Source: Miscanthus floridulus (taxonomy: Eukaryota > Streptophyta > Magnoliopsida > Poales > Poaceae). From it: a stretch of 64,000 nucleotides of DNA. Below the pieces are notes generated by a model, which was given only the letters and a program-made list of their open reading frames with translations, did no database searches and was not told the DNA's origin. Shown here in pieces: positions 11,803 through 23,092 of the stretch. The position numbers were made by a program, and so were the translations under genes. Location of the stretch: the NCBI RefSeq assembly GCF_019320115.1, contig NC_089597.1, positions 121,878,951 through 121,942,950 of the forward strand, read 5' to 3'. The stretch's first letter is position 1; the number at the start of each line of letters is the position of its first letter.

Positions 11803-12034
11803 TTTATGGTGTTTTTTTATTTGTAAACAATTTGAGCTCAAAATAACTTATAGTTTGTATATTTGGATGAAGAAATGTTAAAGTAGGTATTTAAAATTAG
11901 TATTCACTTTTTATTTCTAGCATGCATAGCACACTTCATTGTTTAGAGATATAGATAATTTTATAGTTTCTTAATTTTATTTGTTTATAAAATGAGAAAT
12001 TTATAGTGTATTAAAAAATGAGTATAGAAAGTAG

Positions 12035-12570
12035 ATGACAACTGCTTCCGGGTCCTCGGACTCTCATGGGTTTCCAAAGCGACTTAGGTCGGGCCTCCCT
12101 CTCATTCCATGCGGCAAGTGTCGTGATGAGACAAAGATTGTGATGGAGTATCGAGTGAAGAAGGAGGGTCCCAACAATGGTCGTATCTTCTACAAGTGTC
12201 TAGATCGCAATGTGAGTTATTTTATCGTATTTTATGATTATGGTTAGTTTATACCTATTTTCATGATGGTTGTGATTAAAGTTCTAATTTTTTGTTTTAA
12301 TTTCAGTGGGATGGCAGTGGACAATGTTCAGGCTTCTACTGGGAGGAAGAGTATGTTGAACTCGTGCAAAAATATCTTTCACAATAGGCAGATATGGCGT
12401 CTAATGAGGCAGTGATCCAGTCGAAGAAGCCCAAAGATGTTGCACAATCGGGGGATCTGTCTGTTTTAGTTGAGATTGGTCGCGAAATCCTTATGCTCCT
12501 GAAATGTATTTTAGTTTTAGTTCTTTTAGTGGTAGTTGGGATTGTCTACATTGTAGCGATGCTTTTATAA
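12035..12570 (+). pseudogene. GRF zinc-finger + membrane anchor gene inside the CACTA element
   Basis: Two exons. Exon 1 runs from ATG 12035 to 12211 (donor GTGAGT). Exon 2 runs from 12307 (acceptor TTTCAG) to TAA 12570. The phase is kept (59 + 87 codons). The predicted product of about 146 residues has a GRF-type zinc finger: CGKC near residue 28, then RIFYKC near 50, then WDGSGQCSGFYWEEE after the splice. It ends in a hydrophobic segment (ILVLVLLVVVGIVYIVAMLL) that would be a C-terminal membrane helix. A TAG at 12385 (probably a former CAG) truncates it before the helix. GRF fingers bind single-stranded nucleic acid in other proteins; the role in a CACTA element is not known to me. It sits just ahead of the transposase gene and on the same strand. 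Confidence 0.72.
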
Positions 12571-12658
12571 ATTTGTACCTTTTGTGGTGGCACGCATATT
12601 GTATAAATAATTAATTATGATCTAGGTTTTAATATGGTATTTATGTCATGTAATGCAG

Positions 12659-15600
12659 ATGAGCCGACATTGGATGTACAGTGCTGATCGCCGCTCCCAA
12701 GAGTTCATTGACGGCGTGCATTCTTTGTTACGTGTGGCCGAGGCAAACAAACACGACGGTTTCATGTGCTGTCCATGTGCCATATGTAAGAATACGGTGG
12801 AATATCCTTGCTCAAGGACTCTTCATTCACACTTGTTCAAGTCGGGTTTTATGCCAAACTATATTTGTTGTACGAAGCACGGAGAAACCGACGTTGTAAT
12901 GGAAGAAGGTGAAGAAGAACAATGGGACGACAATGATATTATTCCCGATGGTGCGTGCTTCAATGATACTGCAATGGGAGAAGCTGAAGAAGAGGTAGCC
13001 ACAGAAGATGAGCCTGCTGATGATCTTTGTCAGGTCATTCGTGATGCACAAAGAGAATATGAAAGTGAAAAGGAGAAGATCAAGTTCGAGCGGATGCTAG
13101 AAGATCACAAGAAATTATTGTACCCAACTTGTGATGCAGGACAAAAAAAGTTGGGAACCACACTAGAATTGCTGCAATGGAAGGCAAAGAATGGTGTATC
13201 TGACAAGGGATTTGGAGAGTTACTAAAAATCCAAAAGAAGATGCTTCCGAAGGATAATGAATTGCCCACCACTACCTACGAAGCAAAACAAGTTGTCTGT
13301 CCTATGGGGCTAGAAATCGAGAAGATACATACATGTTATAATGACTGCATCCTCTACCATGGCAAAGAGTACGAGAAATTGGATGCATGCCCGGTATGCC
13401 ATGCATCATGGTATAAGATCAGGCGAGATGACCCTGGTGATGTTGAGGGCGAACGTCCGCAGAAGAAAATCCCTACCAAGGTTATGTGGTATGCTCCTAT
13501 AATACCACGCTTGAAACGTCTGTTTAGAAACAAAGAACATGCAAAATTGTTGCGATGGCATAAAGAAGACCGTAAGGTAGACAATATGTTGAGACACCCT
13601 GCTGATGGGTCCTAGTGGAGAGCAATCGACAGAGAATTCTCAGAGTTTGCAAATGACGCAAGAAACTTAAGATTTGCTTTAAGTACAGATGGTATCAATC
13701 CTTTTGGAGAGTAGAACAGTAGTCATAGCACTTGGCATGTTACTCTAAGTATCTACAACCTTCCTCCTTGGTTATGCATGAAGCGGAAGTTCATTATGAT
13801 GCATGTGCTCGTCCAAGGCCCGAAGCAACCTGGCAATGACATCGATGTGTACCTGAGACCACTTATTGACGAACTTCTCATTTTGTGGAATAAAGAAGGT
13901 GTACATGTGTGGGATGAGTACAAACAGGAACACTTTGATCTGCGAGCATTGTTGTTCATAACAATCAATAATTGGCCTGCTCTAAGTAATCTTTCAAGAT
14001 AGTCAAACAAGGGATATAATGCATGCACACACTGCTTCGGTGAGATTAGAGGTGTATTCTTGAAAAAAATGTTGAAAGGTCGTGTACCTTGGCCATCATC
14101 GATTTCTTCCTGCAAATCACCTTATAAGAAAGAAAGGCAAGCATTTTAAAGGGAAGGCAGACCACCTGACCAAGCCTCGCAACCGAACCGGTGAGGATGT
14201 ACTCGATATGGTCAATGATATGAAAGTCGTCTTTGGAAAAGGACATGGCAGCCAACCTATTCCGAACGACGCTAACGGTCACGCACCTATGTGAAAGAAG
14301 AAGTCCATATTTTGGGCACAAACCTATTGGCAAGTCCTAGAGGTCCGCGGCTCGATCGACGTGATGCACCTGATGAAGAATCTTTGTGTGAACCTGCTAG
14401 GCTTCATGGGTGTGTATGGAAAGCCTAAGGACACATTTGAAGCACGACAGGACCTGCGTTGTTTGAGAGAAAGAGACAACCTGCATCCAGAGAAGATAGA
14501 TGATGGACGCCATTACTTACGTCCTGCCAGCTACAATCTAAGCAAAGAGGAGAAGGAAATCTTGTTTGAATGCTTAAATAACATCAAGGTACCATCTGGA
14601 TTCTCCTCGAATATAAAGGGTATTATAAATGTGCAAGAGAAGAAATTCTGTAACTTAAAGTCCCATGACTGTCACGTTCTCATGACGCAATTACTTCTAG
14701 TTGCATTAAGAGGAATTCTACCTCCAAATGTACGTCTAGCCACCGTGAAGCTATGTGTATTACTCAATGCAATTTCTCAGAAGGTAATTGATCCAACTGA
14801 TCTAGCTAAACTACATAATGATGTGGTTCAATGTCTCGTTAGCTTTGAGTTGGTGTTCCCTCTTTCCTTCTTTGATATCATGACACACCTCCTAGTTCAC
14901 CTAGTCAAGGAGATTTTCATTCTCGGTCCTGTGTTCCTACACAACATGTTCCCCTTAGAGAGATTCATGGGAGTCCTGAAGAAATATGTTCACAACTGTG
15001 CTTGCCCAGAAGGAAGCATCGCCAAGGGCTATAGAACAGAAGAGGTCATTGAGTTCTGTGTTGACTTTATTCCCGACCTTGACTCGATTGGTGTTCCTGA
15101 ATCGAGACATGAGGGGAGACTAAGCGGAAAGGGGACACTAGGGAGGAAAACATATATTGGTACGGAGGATGATTATTTCAATAAAGCGCACTACATAGTT
15201 CTACAGAACTCCTCTTTGGTAGATCCGTATATTGAGACACACAAGGATCTCTTACAATTCGAGTTTCTAGGGAAGACTGAAGCTTGGATTACGTGTAAGC
15301 ACATGGAAACTTTCGACGGTTGGTTGCGAAAAAAATATCAAGGTGATAAGAGCATCCATGAGCAACTATATTTATTGGCTATACAACCATCATGGCATAT
15401 CGTCACATACAAAGGGTACGAGATAAATGGGAACATATTCTACACAGTAGCCCAAGATAAAAGGAGTACCAACCAAAACAGTGGTATCCGCATAGATGCC
15501 ACAGACCCGAATGGGAATAAGCAGACATATTATAGCCGCATAGATGAAATATGGGAACTAGAATATGCACCTACTTTGAAGATCTCATTGTTCAAGTGCC

Positions 15601-16011
15601 AATGGGTCAAGGTGACCGGAGGCGGGGTAACAGTAGACAACAAGTATGGAATGACAACAGTAGACCTTAGTAATATTGGATACAAAGACGAACCATTCGT
15701 CCTTGCCAAGGATGTGAATAAGGTGTTCTATGTCAATGATATGTCTACCAAACCAAAAAGAGGAAAAAAACGATAATGACTCAACCAAAGAGCCAAAGCA
15801 CCACATAGTTCTTTCAGGGAAAAGAGTCATCGTGGGAATTGAGGACAAGTCGGACATGTTAGAAGATTATGAAAAGGATGACCGAATTCCACCCTTCAAA
15901 GTGAACAAAGACCCTAGCATCTTGGTAAATGATGAGAACACTCTATGGTTACGACGCGATCATAACCAAGGGACATACGTAAAAAAAAAGTTCGCTGCTG
16001 TGCCCACTTGA
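12659..16011 (+). pseudogene. TNP2-type CACTA transposase (ORF1), broken
   Basis: The first block (12659-13615) begins right after a splice acceptor (ATGCAG) with MSRHWMYSADRRS. It contains the transposase-associated N-terminal domain (CPCAICKN.., FMPNYICCTKHGE) and the start of the TNP2 core (LDACPVCHASWYK, MLRHPADGS). A TAG at 13613 replaces the usual Gln of DGSQWR. Fragments of the core follow (13778-14002, KFIMMHVLVQGPKQPGND; then a frameshift). 14361-15776 is a long intact stretch with the DUF4218 region (LMTQLLLVALRGILP, CPEGSIAKGY) and the DUF4216 region (LYLLAIQPSWHIVTYKGYEI). A frameshift in an A-run near 15765 separates the last 80 residues (to 16011). In a working element this protein cuts the transposon ends. 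Confidence 0.9.
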
Positions 16012-16461
16012 TGATATAGTGATTTAATATAGTGTGTGTTTGAGATATTATGTAATAATTGTGAATTCAGATGTTTATTATGTCGTGTTTCAAATTAAAT
16101 CAATGTTTGATTTGGTGGGATTTCTCTCTCGAAAAGTTAAATTAGGATATTGAGTGATGAAAAATTAAAATATTAACGTTAAAATGATGTGAAAACAAAT
16201 TTCCTGTCCAAAACCAATAGTTTTAATAATTTTAATTAAACACTACATTTTTGCATTAACGAAATAATAAATATTAGTTACATTATGTTTTATAATTATA
16301 ACAAAAAATAAAAAAGTTAGGTTATAGATTTTTCCTATGTGCAATAAAGAAAAAGAAAATCCATATTTTTAACAAAATAATTTTATGCCTTTTATTTAAT
16401 TTACTATTATTTAACAAGACTATTGCATTTCTATTAAAAAAAATTTCTCAAAACATGCGAA
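16012..16461. other. AT-rich spacer between the two CACTA transposase genes
   Basis: No gene. It is the probable 3' untranslated and intergenic sequence of ORF1, strongly AT-rich, directly before the palindromic array. Confidence 0.6.
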
Positions 16462-16641
16462 AAACGAAACTGCAGCCCACCTTTACTCCCGGATGGGAAG
16501 CCCACCTGGGAGTAAAGGTGGGCTGTAGTTTCGTGGCTCGCTAAAAAAAACCTTTGCTCCCGGTGCGTGTTACCAACCGGGAGTAAAGGTATACCAGGTA
16601 TACCTTTACTCCCGGTTGGTAACACGCACCCGGAGTAAAGG
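16462..16641. repeat. internal palindromes made of the CACTA subterminal motif
   Basis: Two hairpins in a row. 16462-16497 pairs with 16501-16536 (about 36-bp arms, few mismatches). 16551-16641 is a nearly perfect 91-bp palindrome (two mismatched pairs, centre GGTATACCAGGTATACC). Both are built from 'cctttactcccggttggt', the same phrase as the terminal arrays. They lie directly upstream of the leader of the second gene (ORF2), 5.2 kb from the left end. Either they are an internal copy of the TNPA-binding region serving as a promoter or they mark a fusion of two elements. Confidence 0.85.
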
Positions 16642-16689
16642 ACCTTTACTCCTAGCTGGTGGCTGGCACCGGGAGTAAATCTCCCTGGT

Positions 16690-17350
16690 ACATAAGCGCC
16701 AGTGCCTGGCGCAGATCGATCCCCTCCTCTTCTTTCTCATCGAACACCGCCGCCCTTTCTCTCTTCTTCCTCGCACCGCCGTCGATTCGTCTTCCCCTAC
16801 CGGTGCTGCCGCACGCCGGTCGCCACCCCACCTCGAACACCGACGCTGCCGCACACCAGTCGCCACCCTGCCCGACGTCGGTCGCCCGGCCCCCACGCAT
16901 CAGCCTGCCGCTGTGACATCGGAGCCCGCGCCTCGCCTCATGCGGCCGCCGATGACCTCGTGCGGCCCTCCACCACGTGCGCCCGCGCGCCACCCTCCAC
17001 CGCGCGCCGACGACCTCGCGGCGCCAGCTGCTGCCCGCCCCGGCCCGACGCGTGGGTCAGCACGCCGGCCACCTCCACTGCGCCGCCGCCCCTAGCAGTT
17101 CGCGTCGAGCACCGCCCCCGGCCCAGCCCGCCTCACATCGTCGTCGTCAGCAGAGACTGTAGTGTGCGCGCCCCCGACACCGGTCGCCACCACGCCGACA
17201 CGGCCCGGCCCGCTCTACTACGCCGACCACCGCCCTAGCCCACTCTAAGCTGACGTCGAGACCACGCCGCTCGTCTTGCCATACGTCCTTGTCCTCGATC
17301 GCAATCCATATGTTTTTGTCATTTGTATTCATATGCATGTATATATACGT
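16690..17350 (+). other. GC-rich leader of CACTA ORF2
   Basis: Pyrimidine- and GC-rich sequence giving long Pro/Arg/His-rich frames on both strands. I read it as untranslated leader/intron sequence of ORF2 rather than as a gene. Confidence 0.5.
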
Positions 17351-17353
17351 CGC

Positions 17354-17575
17354 GGAGCACCGCCGCCCTCGTTCGCCCATGCATTTCTATGTATACGGCA
17401 GAGCACCGCCGCCCTCGTTCGCCCTAGGGTTTAGGGTTTATATGGCAGAGCACTGCCACCCTCGCTCGCCCTAGGGTTTAGGGTTTATACGGTGGAGCAT
17501 CGTCGCCCTTATTCACCCATGTGTACAAACATATATACGACAGAGCGGAGCACCGCCACTCTCGTCACACTGCCC
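17354..17575. repeat. degenerate ~50-bp tandem repeat with telobox motif
   Basis: About four copies of 'ggagcaccgccgccctcgtt' (mostly GGAGCA/AGAGCAC.GCC.CCCT) followed in two of them by CCCTAGGGTTTAGGGTTTA (17422-17440 and 17470-17488). GGGTTTAGGG is a plant telomere-type (telobox) motif. Confidence 0.7.
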
Positions 17576-17644
17576 TCTCTCGCAGCCTAGTCGATCAATA
17601 TTCGTATTATCGTTATTGTTAACGCTAAACAATCACACTAGGGC

Positions 17645-17720
17645 GAATTGCGTCGGTGACTAGGGCGAACCACGTTGTTGATGTCACCGACGTGGTTTGC
17701 CCTAGTCACCGATGCAATTC
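17645..17720. repeat. 31-bp-arm hairpin in the ORF2 leader
   Basis: 17645-17675 is the reverse complement of 17690-17720 with two mismatches, leaving a 14-nt loop. The arms contain CTAGGGCGAA, which recurs at 17637, 17745 and 17770 in both orientations, so the hairpin belongs to a cluster of the same motif. Confidence 0.85.
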
Positions 17721-17898
17721 ACCATCGGCCATTTATGTATAGCCCTAATTCGCCCTAGTACCGACGTAGTTCGCCCTAGTGTGGCGAATTGCATCCGTGA
17801 CCGAGGGGCAAGATTTAATAATGCATATTGTTTGTAGATTTTACGCATGTAAGCAAAGATTTGACGTACTATATATTGATTTTGTTTTTTGAAGCTAG

Positions 17899-20800
17899 AT
17901 GGCCGACCCAAGAAACATGGATGAGGAGGAGTTGATGATGAATTTGATCAACACTAGCACTCAAGTTGCCGACGATGATGGTGCTAAAAATAACGTGCAA
18001 GAGGATGCAGATGACGGGAGTCAGTACTTAGCTCTTGAACAAAATGAGCAACAACATATTGGCCAAGTATATATTTTTTATTATTAGCTATATATATTAT
18101 CATATGTCTTATGTGCGCTCATGACATTAAAAATAATGTTTATGTTTTGTAGCCCTTTGGATCGACATCAACAACTACAACAAAGAGTAAAAATGTTTGA
18201 GGTCCCAAAAAGCCATTGGAGGGCCGCTTCATCATCTCAGAGTTCAATGTGGATACAGGCGAACTGGGGGGGCCAAATAAAATGAAATTCATGCACCATT
18301 GTGGCTACCTTGTATGGGACCGGCTCTCGATCAGTACCCATGAATGGAAGAAGAAGAAGACGAATGCTCCTCATATCAGTTTTGTCTCCGATCATGACAA
18401 GACGTTAATTTGGAATGATGTCTTGGAACATTTCACACTCCAAACAGATGGTTATGATGATATAATAGATGGTGATGAATTGAAGGAGCGAGTTAGGGAT
18501 TGGGCAATGAAGAAGATGGCCACCCAGTTTCATACTTGGAAGAAACACCTATACACGACGTATGTCAAGAAGAACATAGCACCAGATTTCACTGTCCTAG
18601 GCCCGATCTCAAAGCAGAGGCCCTATTGGGATGAGTTTGTATAGTACAAGACATCGAAAGAGGGTGTGAGTCGGGTGATAAAGAACCAACGTAATGCCCA
18701 ACAGAAGACATACCACCATAACTTGGGATCAGGTGGCTACCCAACTGCCATTAAGAAGTGGAACAAAATGGAAGCAGACCTTCTTGCCAAGGGTATCACA
18801 CCAGAATCACTCGAGTGGGGAGAGCGTGCAAAGAATTGATTTTTCACTTATGGGGGAACACTGGACCAGGAGACAGGGAAGTGCGTTTATGGCGCAAGAC
18901 TGCAAGAAGCAGCAGAAAGATTATTTTATGCTCAGAGAGCTACTGCTAGTGGTGTGTTCAGGCCCAACAGAGAGAAGAATGAACTGACATATGCCATCAG
19001 GACTATTGAACACGGTGGCCGAACTAGAGGCAAAGGAAGTGTCTCGTGGGAGCATGGATTCCCTCAGGACAGACCTTCCTACAGAAGCCACCAAAGAAAG
19101 AAGGAAGAAGAGGCACAGCAGCTCCAGAGGTTGGAGGAAGCGGTGCGTGAAGCATAGGAGTGGGAAAAAACCTTAAAGCAAGAATGTAGGAGGAAATCAG
19201 AAGGCAAGTGCAAATAGCAGTGAGTGCAAGCAAGCAGGCATCAGAGCTAGGAATCAACATTAGTCAATCTGCTCAGTTGAAAAGCAGCTGTGCTTCCACG
19301 GAGATACCAAATCAAGGGGACACAGGACTGCGCTTCCCTGTGGATGACGTCACTGAACCTTGTACATCGTGTGAGCTACACATTTCGAAGGGGAATTCCA
19401 CAATCAAGGTGGCTATCGGTCTTGTTAATCCTATCAACCAAACCAAGACACCAAGGATTCATGGGAATATAATCCAAGAAGGTATGCTACCATCTCGGTA
19501 GATAAAGCTAAAAAAGGTTTTAGTGATTTGCCTCTTGACATTCCTGGAGGTGATGGCGAGAAGACTCTAGGAGAAGCAGAGAAGACATTCATTCTATGGT
19601 GTAAGCGCTACATCATTATTCCTGGGATGTCGCCTCCACCTCCTCCTGAACTACCTCGCCATAGGTGAGGATGAAAACACTACATCATTAATTTATATTG
19701 GCTTAAATAATTAACAATCTGCTCATAATAATATGTCATTCTTTTTTTGTAGCAGATCCTCCCCCAACCTAAGTCTAATTGTTCAATCGCCAGATCATCA
19801 TAGTGCTCTATACGATGACAATGTGTTGGAAGGCGAGGTTGCATCCACACCATCTCCAAGGAGGTCTCCAATGCCGCAGCTACCACCTCCAAGGAGGTCT
19901 CCAACGCCGCTGTCACCACCTCCAAGGAGGTCTCCAACGCCTCCCCCTCCCCCGCCTACCAAGAAGCCAAGTACTAGCAAGAGGCTAGCCCCGCAAACGA
20001 AGAACCAGCCCCCATCGGCAAATAAAGCCACCGTAAAACCAAGGGCTATTCCTAAAATAATATCTGAAGAGAAGGAAGAAGTAACTGATGCATATAAAAA
20101 AGATATGTCCAAATTCTATGACAAACTTAAAAAGGATCAAGAAGCAAGGAGTAACTCGGAGAAACTGTACTTCTTCGTAGCTCCAGATATTCTAAGAAAA
20201 AAGGTGGCTTCTTACCAGCAACAACAGCGGGAATCTCGTAAGCCATCCAAAGCAACGTTAACGGACTATGACCGCACTCTCACCAAGTCAATTGAGACAG
20301 CACAGAAAAAGAAGCGGGCAGGGAAAGGAGTTGCACAACTCGGACAACAATCGCATCAATCAGTCCCCCCGCTAGTTGTTGGTAATGAATATGGTTTGAA
20401 TTTAGGATTAATGCATCAGACAAACATACCTCCGGATGTCGATTTGGATCACCTTGGTGAATTTATTGAAGAGACTGGTCTCAACCTTTACCATATGTTT
20501 GGTGATGAAAACATTGAGAGTGCGGCAAAAGTTGATATTTGGAAGAAAAAATTTATACTAGGCCAGAGTCTATACAACCCTCAAGCCTTAGGTGATCTGG
20601 GGACACAAATGTACCTGCTAAACAAGTGGTACATGCAGGCGTCTATCGATGGAGACTTCTACGTTGGTGTCAAAATTAGAGACGAACATTGGTTCCATGG
20701 CGATGATGTTATGTATGTTGACTTTGTAGAATTTCATCAACTATGCCACCTGACCTCTCTAGACAAAGTTATCATTAGCTGCTATTGCCTGTAAGTAATA

Positions 20801-21890
20801 ATTCTTTCAATCTATTATTAAACTCATCATATGTGTGTATATGCATATAAATTATCCTAACAAGTACTATATATATACAGATTTATAATGACAGAGCGTA
20901 GAAAGAAAGGCTGCAATGAAATTGGTTTTGTTGATCCCCATATAGTATTCAAAGACTCAGTTACTCCAAAGCCTAATTGGAAGTCTGAGTCAGAGAGTAA
21001 CCTCATGAACTTCTTAGTGAACCAACGCCACAAGAAGGATATATTCTTTCCCTATAACTTCAAGCGAGTGTTAATAATATCGATCATCCTTAATGGCTCA
21101 TATGTTGATTCTAGTTAATTAATGAGTGTTATGCGTTATATCCTATAAACACATGCAGCAATCACTGGATATTGATAGACATCGATCTAGTGAAAAGTCA
21201 CTTGATAATCTATGACTCAATGAGAAAACCACAACAAGACTACCAAGATATGATAGATATTATCCAGAGGTAATTTCGGTATCTCTAGCAACTATATATA
21301 CACACAAAAATGATGATTGACTATATCTGATGACGTGGCAATTTTTTTATTGGGCAGTGTTTGGAAAACCTTTATTGAGAAGCAACACATGGGAAAATAC
21401 AAAGCGCCACTGAATGTAATCCCTTTGAAAGTAAGTCCCCTAAATCGCATTATCTTTATTAATTAAACATATAGCTTTCACCGGATCATTAGATTGGATG
21501 ACAAATCTTTTTCTTGTAAAGTGGTATCTGAGGCAGGAACAGGGGAACAACTATTGTGGTTACTATGTTTGCAAGTTTATCAAGGAGGTCTCCTAAAGAA
21601 CTCCTACAGAGAGACTCAAAGTATGTTAAAAATACACTATATATTCATTTAATTATTGTTATTGATTGTATTAATATGTCTTTATATATATATATATATA
21701 TATATGTACATATATTAATTTATTTTCCTTTAATTCAAACCTATAGGTTCGATGGTTGGAGGAAAAGGTCATACGACAAGACCATATCAAAGCAATTCAA
21801 GAGTCTATAGCCGAATTTTTTAATGACCAGGTCATCGATTCCAAGGGCGAGTTCTACTTCGACTCAACACTGCCATGGAAGCCAAGCTAG
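17899..21890 (+). pseudogene. CACTA ORF2: TNPA-like protein with Ulp1 (C48) protease domain
   Basis: Starts MADPRNMDEEELMMNL at 17899; exon 1 ends at 18066 (donor GTATAT) and exon 2 starts at 18153. The N-terminal half has the plant En/Spm ORF2 pattern (GRFIISEFNVDT, LGSGGYPTAIKKWNKMEADL, RTRGKGSVSWEHGF) to about 19160. A DUF8039-like segment follows (CELHISKGNSTIKVAIGLV, 19320-19430). A Pro-rich repeat lies at 19856-19950. The end is a Ulp1-type cysteine protease: HWILIDIDL (His codon 21163), IYDSM, and QGNNYCGYYVC (Cys codon 21555), so the catalytic His, Asp, Gln and Cys are still readable. The last exon ends STLPWKPS at 21890. Stops at 18198 (TGA) and 18642 (TAG) and later frame breaks disable it. 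Ulp1 enzymes cleave SUMO; why transposons carry them is unsettled. Confidence 0.85.
19856..19954 (+). repeat. 33-bp coding tandem repeat (Pro-Arg-Ser rich)
   Basis: Two full copies and a partial third (19856, 19889, 19922) of an 11-codon unit reading PRRSPTPLSPP. It forms a flexible linker ahead of the protease domain of ORF2. Confidence 0.9.
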
Positions 21891-22149
21891 AGGATGAGAG
21901 AAAACTTATTATATCACAACAACTATAATACAATCTTTTATAATATATGCACATGAAATAATATAATGTAAAATACACATATGCATGCATGCATGTAAAT
22001 ATATATATGATGCATGCATATATATATATATATATAGTTCTATGCTTGAATTGTGTCATTTAATACGTTCATTGTGTTTGAACCGAAACATACTAATACG
22101 ACTTTGAAAACCTATTTTGAAAAGAAAACAAAAAATGAAAAAAAAGAAA

Positions 22150-22403
22150 AAAGAAAAAAAATAACCTTTAGTCCTGGTTGGTATTACCAACCAAGACTAA
22201 AGGGTGTCGGCCTCGTGGCATGTCAGGAGGCACCTTTAGTCCCGGCTGGTGTTATCCACTGGGACTAAAGGTCCCCCTTTAGTCCCGGTTCCTGACCCGG
22301 GACTAAAGGACCCCCCCTTTAGTCCCGGATGCTTGCTCCTGGGTGGGGAACCGAGACTAGAGGGGGTTCCCCACTGGGAGTAAAGGCCGTCTCTGTACTA
22401 GTG
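22150..22403. repeat. CACTA right subterminal repeats and TIR
   Basis: Inverted and direct copies of 'cctttagtcccggttggt' / 'gggactaaagg', ending with the inverted terminus CTGTACTAGTG at 22403. It mirrors the left end. Confidence 0.88.
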
Positions 22404-23092
22404 AGTGTCGACCTCACGTACATGTCCAACGCCATCGCCGCCAGCGATCGGATCGACCTGACCAAGGACACGACCTAGAGCAACGGCTGGGTGGCGTACG
22501 GGCAGCTTGTGCCTCTCTGGGACAACAGCACCATCAATTCCAAGGTCGCCAGCTTCACTTCCAACTTCACCTTCGCCATCACACCACGCAACAGCACCGG
22601 GCATGGCGACGGCATGGCGTTCTTCATGGCGCCGTACCCGTCGACTGTCCTGCAGGACTCCAACGGCGGCTTCCTAGGGCTCTTCAACAACCCCGCTAAC
22701 ATGGCCAACGCCTACTTCCCGCCGACCGTCGCCATGGAGTTTGACACGTTCAAGAACGTCTGGGACCCGGTGAACACCATGAACCACATCGGTGTTGATG
22801 TCAACAGAATCATGTCCCTCGCGTATGCGGCGCTGCCGAACGCGAGCTTCAACAGGACCATGTCGGCGTGGGTCAGGTATGACGCCAACGTGAGCACGCT
22901 CTCGGTGACGCTAAGGTTCGACCACCTGCCGGAGCTGGGCCTCTACAACGTCAGCGTGACCGTCGACTTCAAGGAAGCTGAGCTACCGCAGCAAGCGGCG
23001 GTCGGGTTCTCCAGAGCCATGGGAGATTTCGTCAAGCGCCATCAGATCCTTTCGTGGTCATTCAAGTGTCGAGTCCACTCTCGTCAGTGTCA
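22404..23092 (+). pseudogene. L-type lectin receptor-like gene, main lectin domain
   Basis: Continues the frame broken at 11188: after the AGT target copy it reads VDLTYMSNAIAASDRIDLTKD, then a TAG stop (22476), then an open frame to the copia LTR. The legume lectin domain is nearly complete: SFTSNFTFAI, the metal/sugar loop GDGMAFFM, the signature VAMEFDTFKNVWDP..NHIGVDVN with its Asp and Asn ligands, and the closing HQILSWSF. This is the extracellular half of an L-type lectin receptor kinase or a secreted lectin. No transmembrane or kinase segment is found before or after the copia element, so the 3' half is lost or lies outside the window. Confidence 0.92.

Larger units (their letters stand above)
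11189..22403 (+). mobile_element. complete CACTA (En/Spm) transposon, 11,215 bp
   Basis: Begins CACTAGTAGAGAACAGACC and ends GGCCGTCTCTGTACTAGTG, imperfect inverted termini with the diagnostic CACTA start. The 3-bp target AGT is present on both sides (11186-11188 and 22404-22406). Subterminal regions carry inverted and direct copies of 'ccgggactaaaggt'. Inside, all on the plus strand, are a GRF zinc-finger gene, a TNP2 transposase pseudogene (ORF1), and a TNPA-like gene with a Ulp1 protease domain (ORF2). The element is structurally whole, but every gene has in-frame stops, so it cannot move on its own. It is inserted in codon 46 of the lectin gene. Confidence 0.95.

Noticed and set aside
11554..11881. 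Open frames with Ile-Tyr repeats
   Set aside because: They are translations of the (AT)n microsatellite.
16160..16470. A second CACTA element nested inside the first, starting near a CACTACA at about 16244
   Set aside because: The bases after CACTA do not match the terminal repeat, and no partner end or 3-bp target copy was found.
17422..17488. Interstitial telomere
   Set aside because: Only two short GGGTTTAGGG sites inside a 50-bp repeat; not an array of telomere units.
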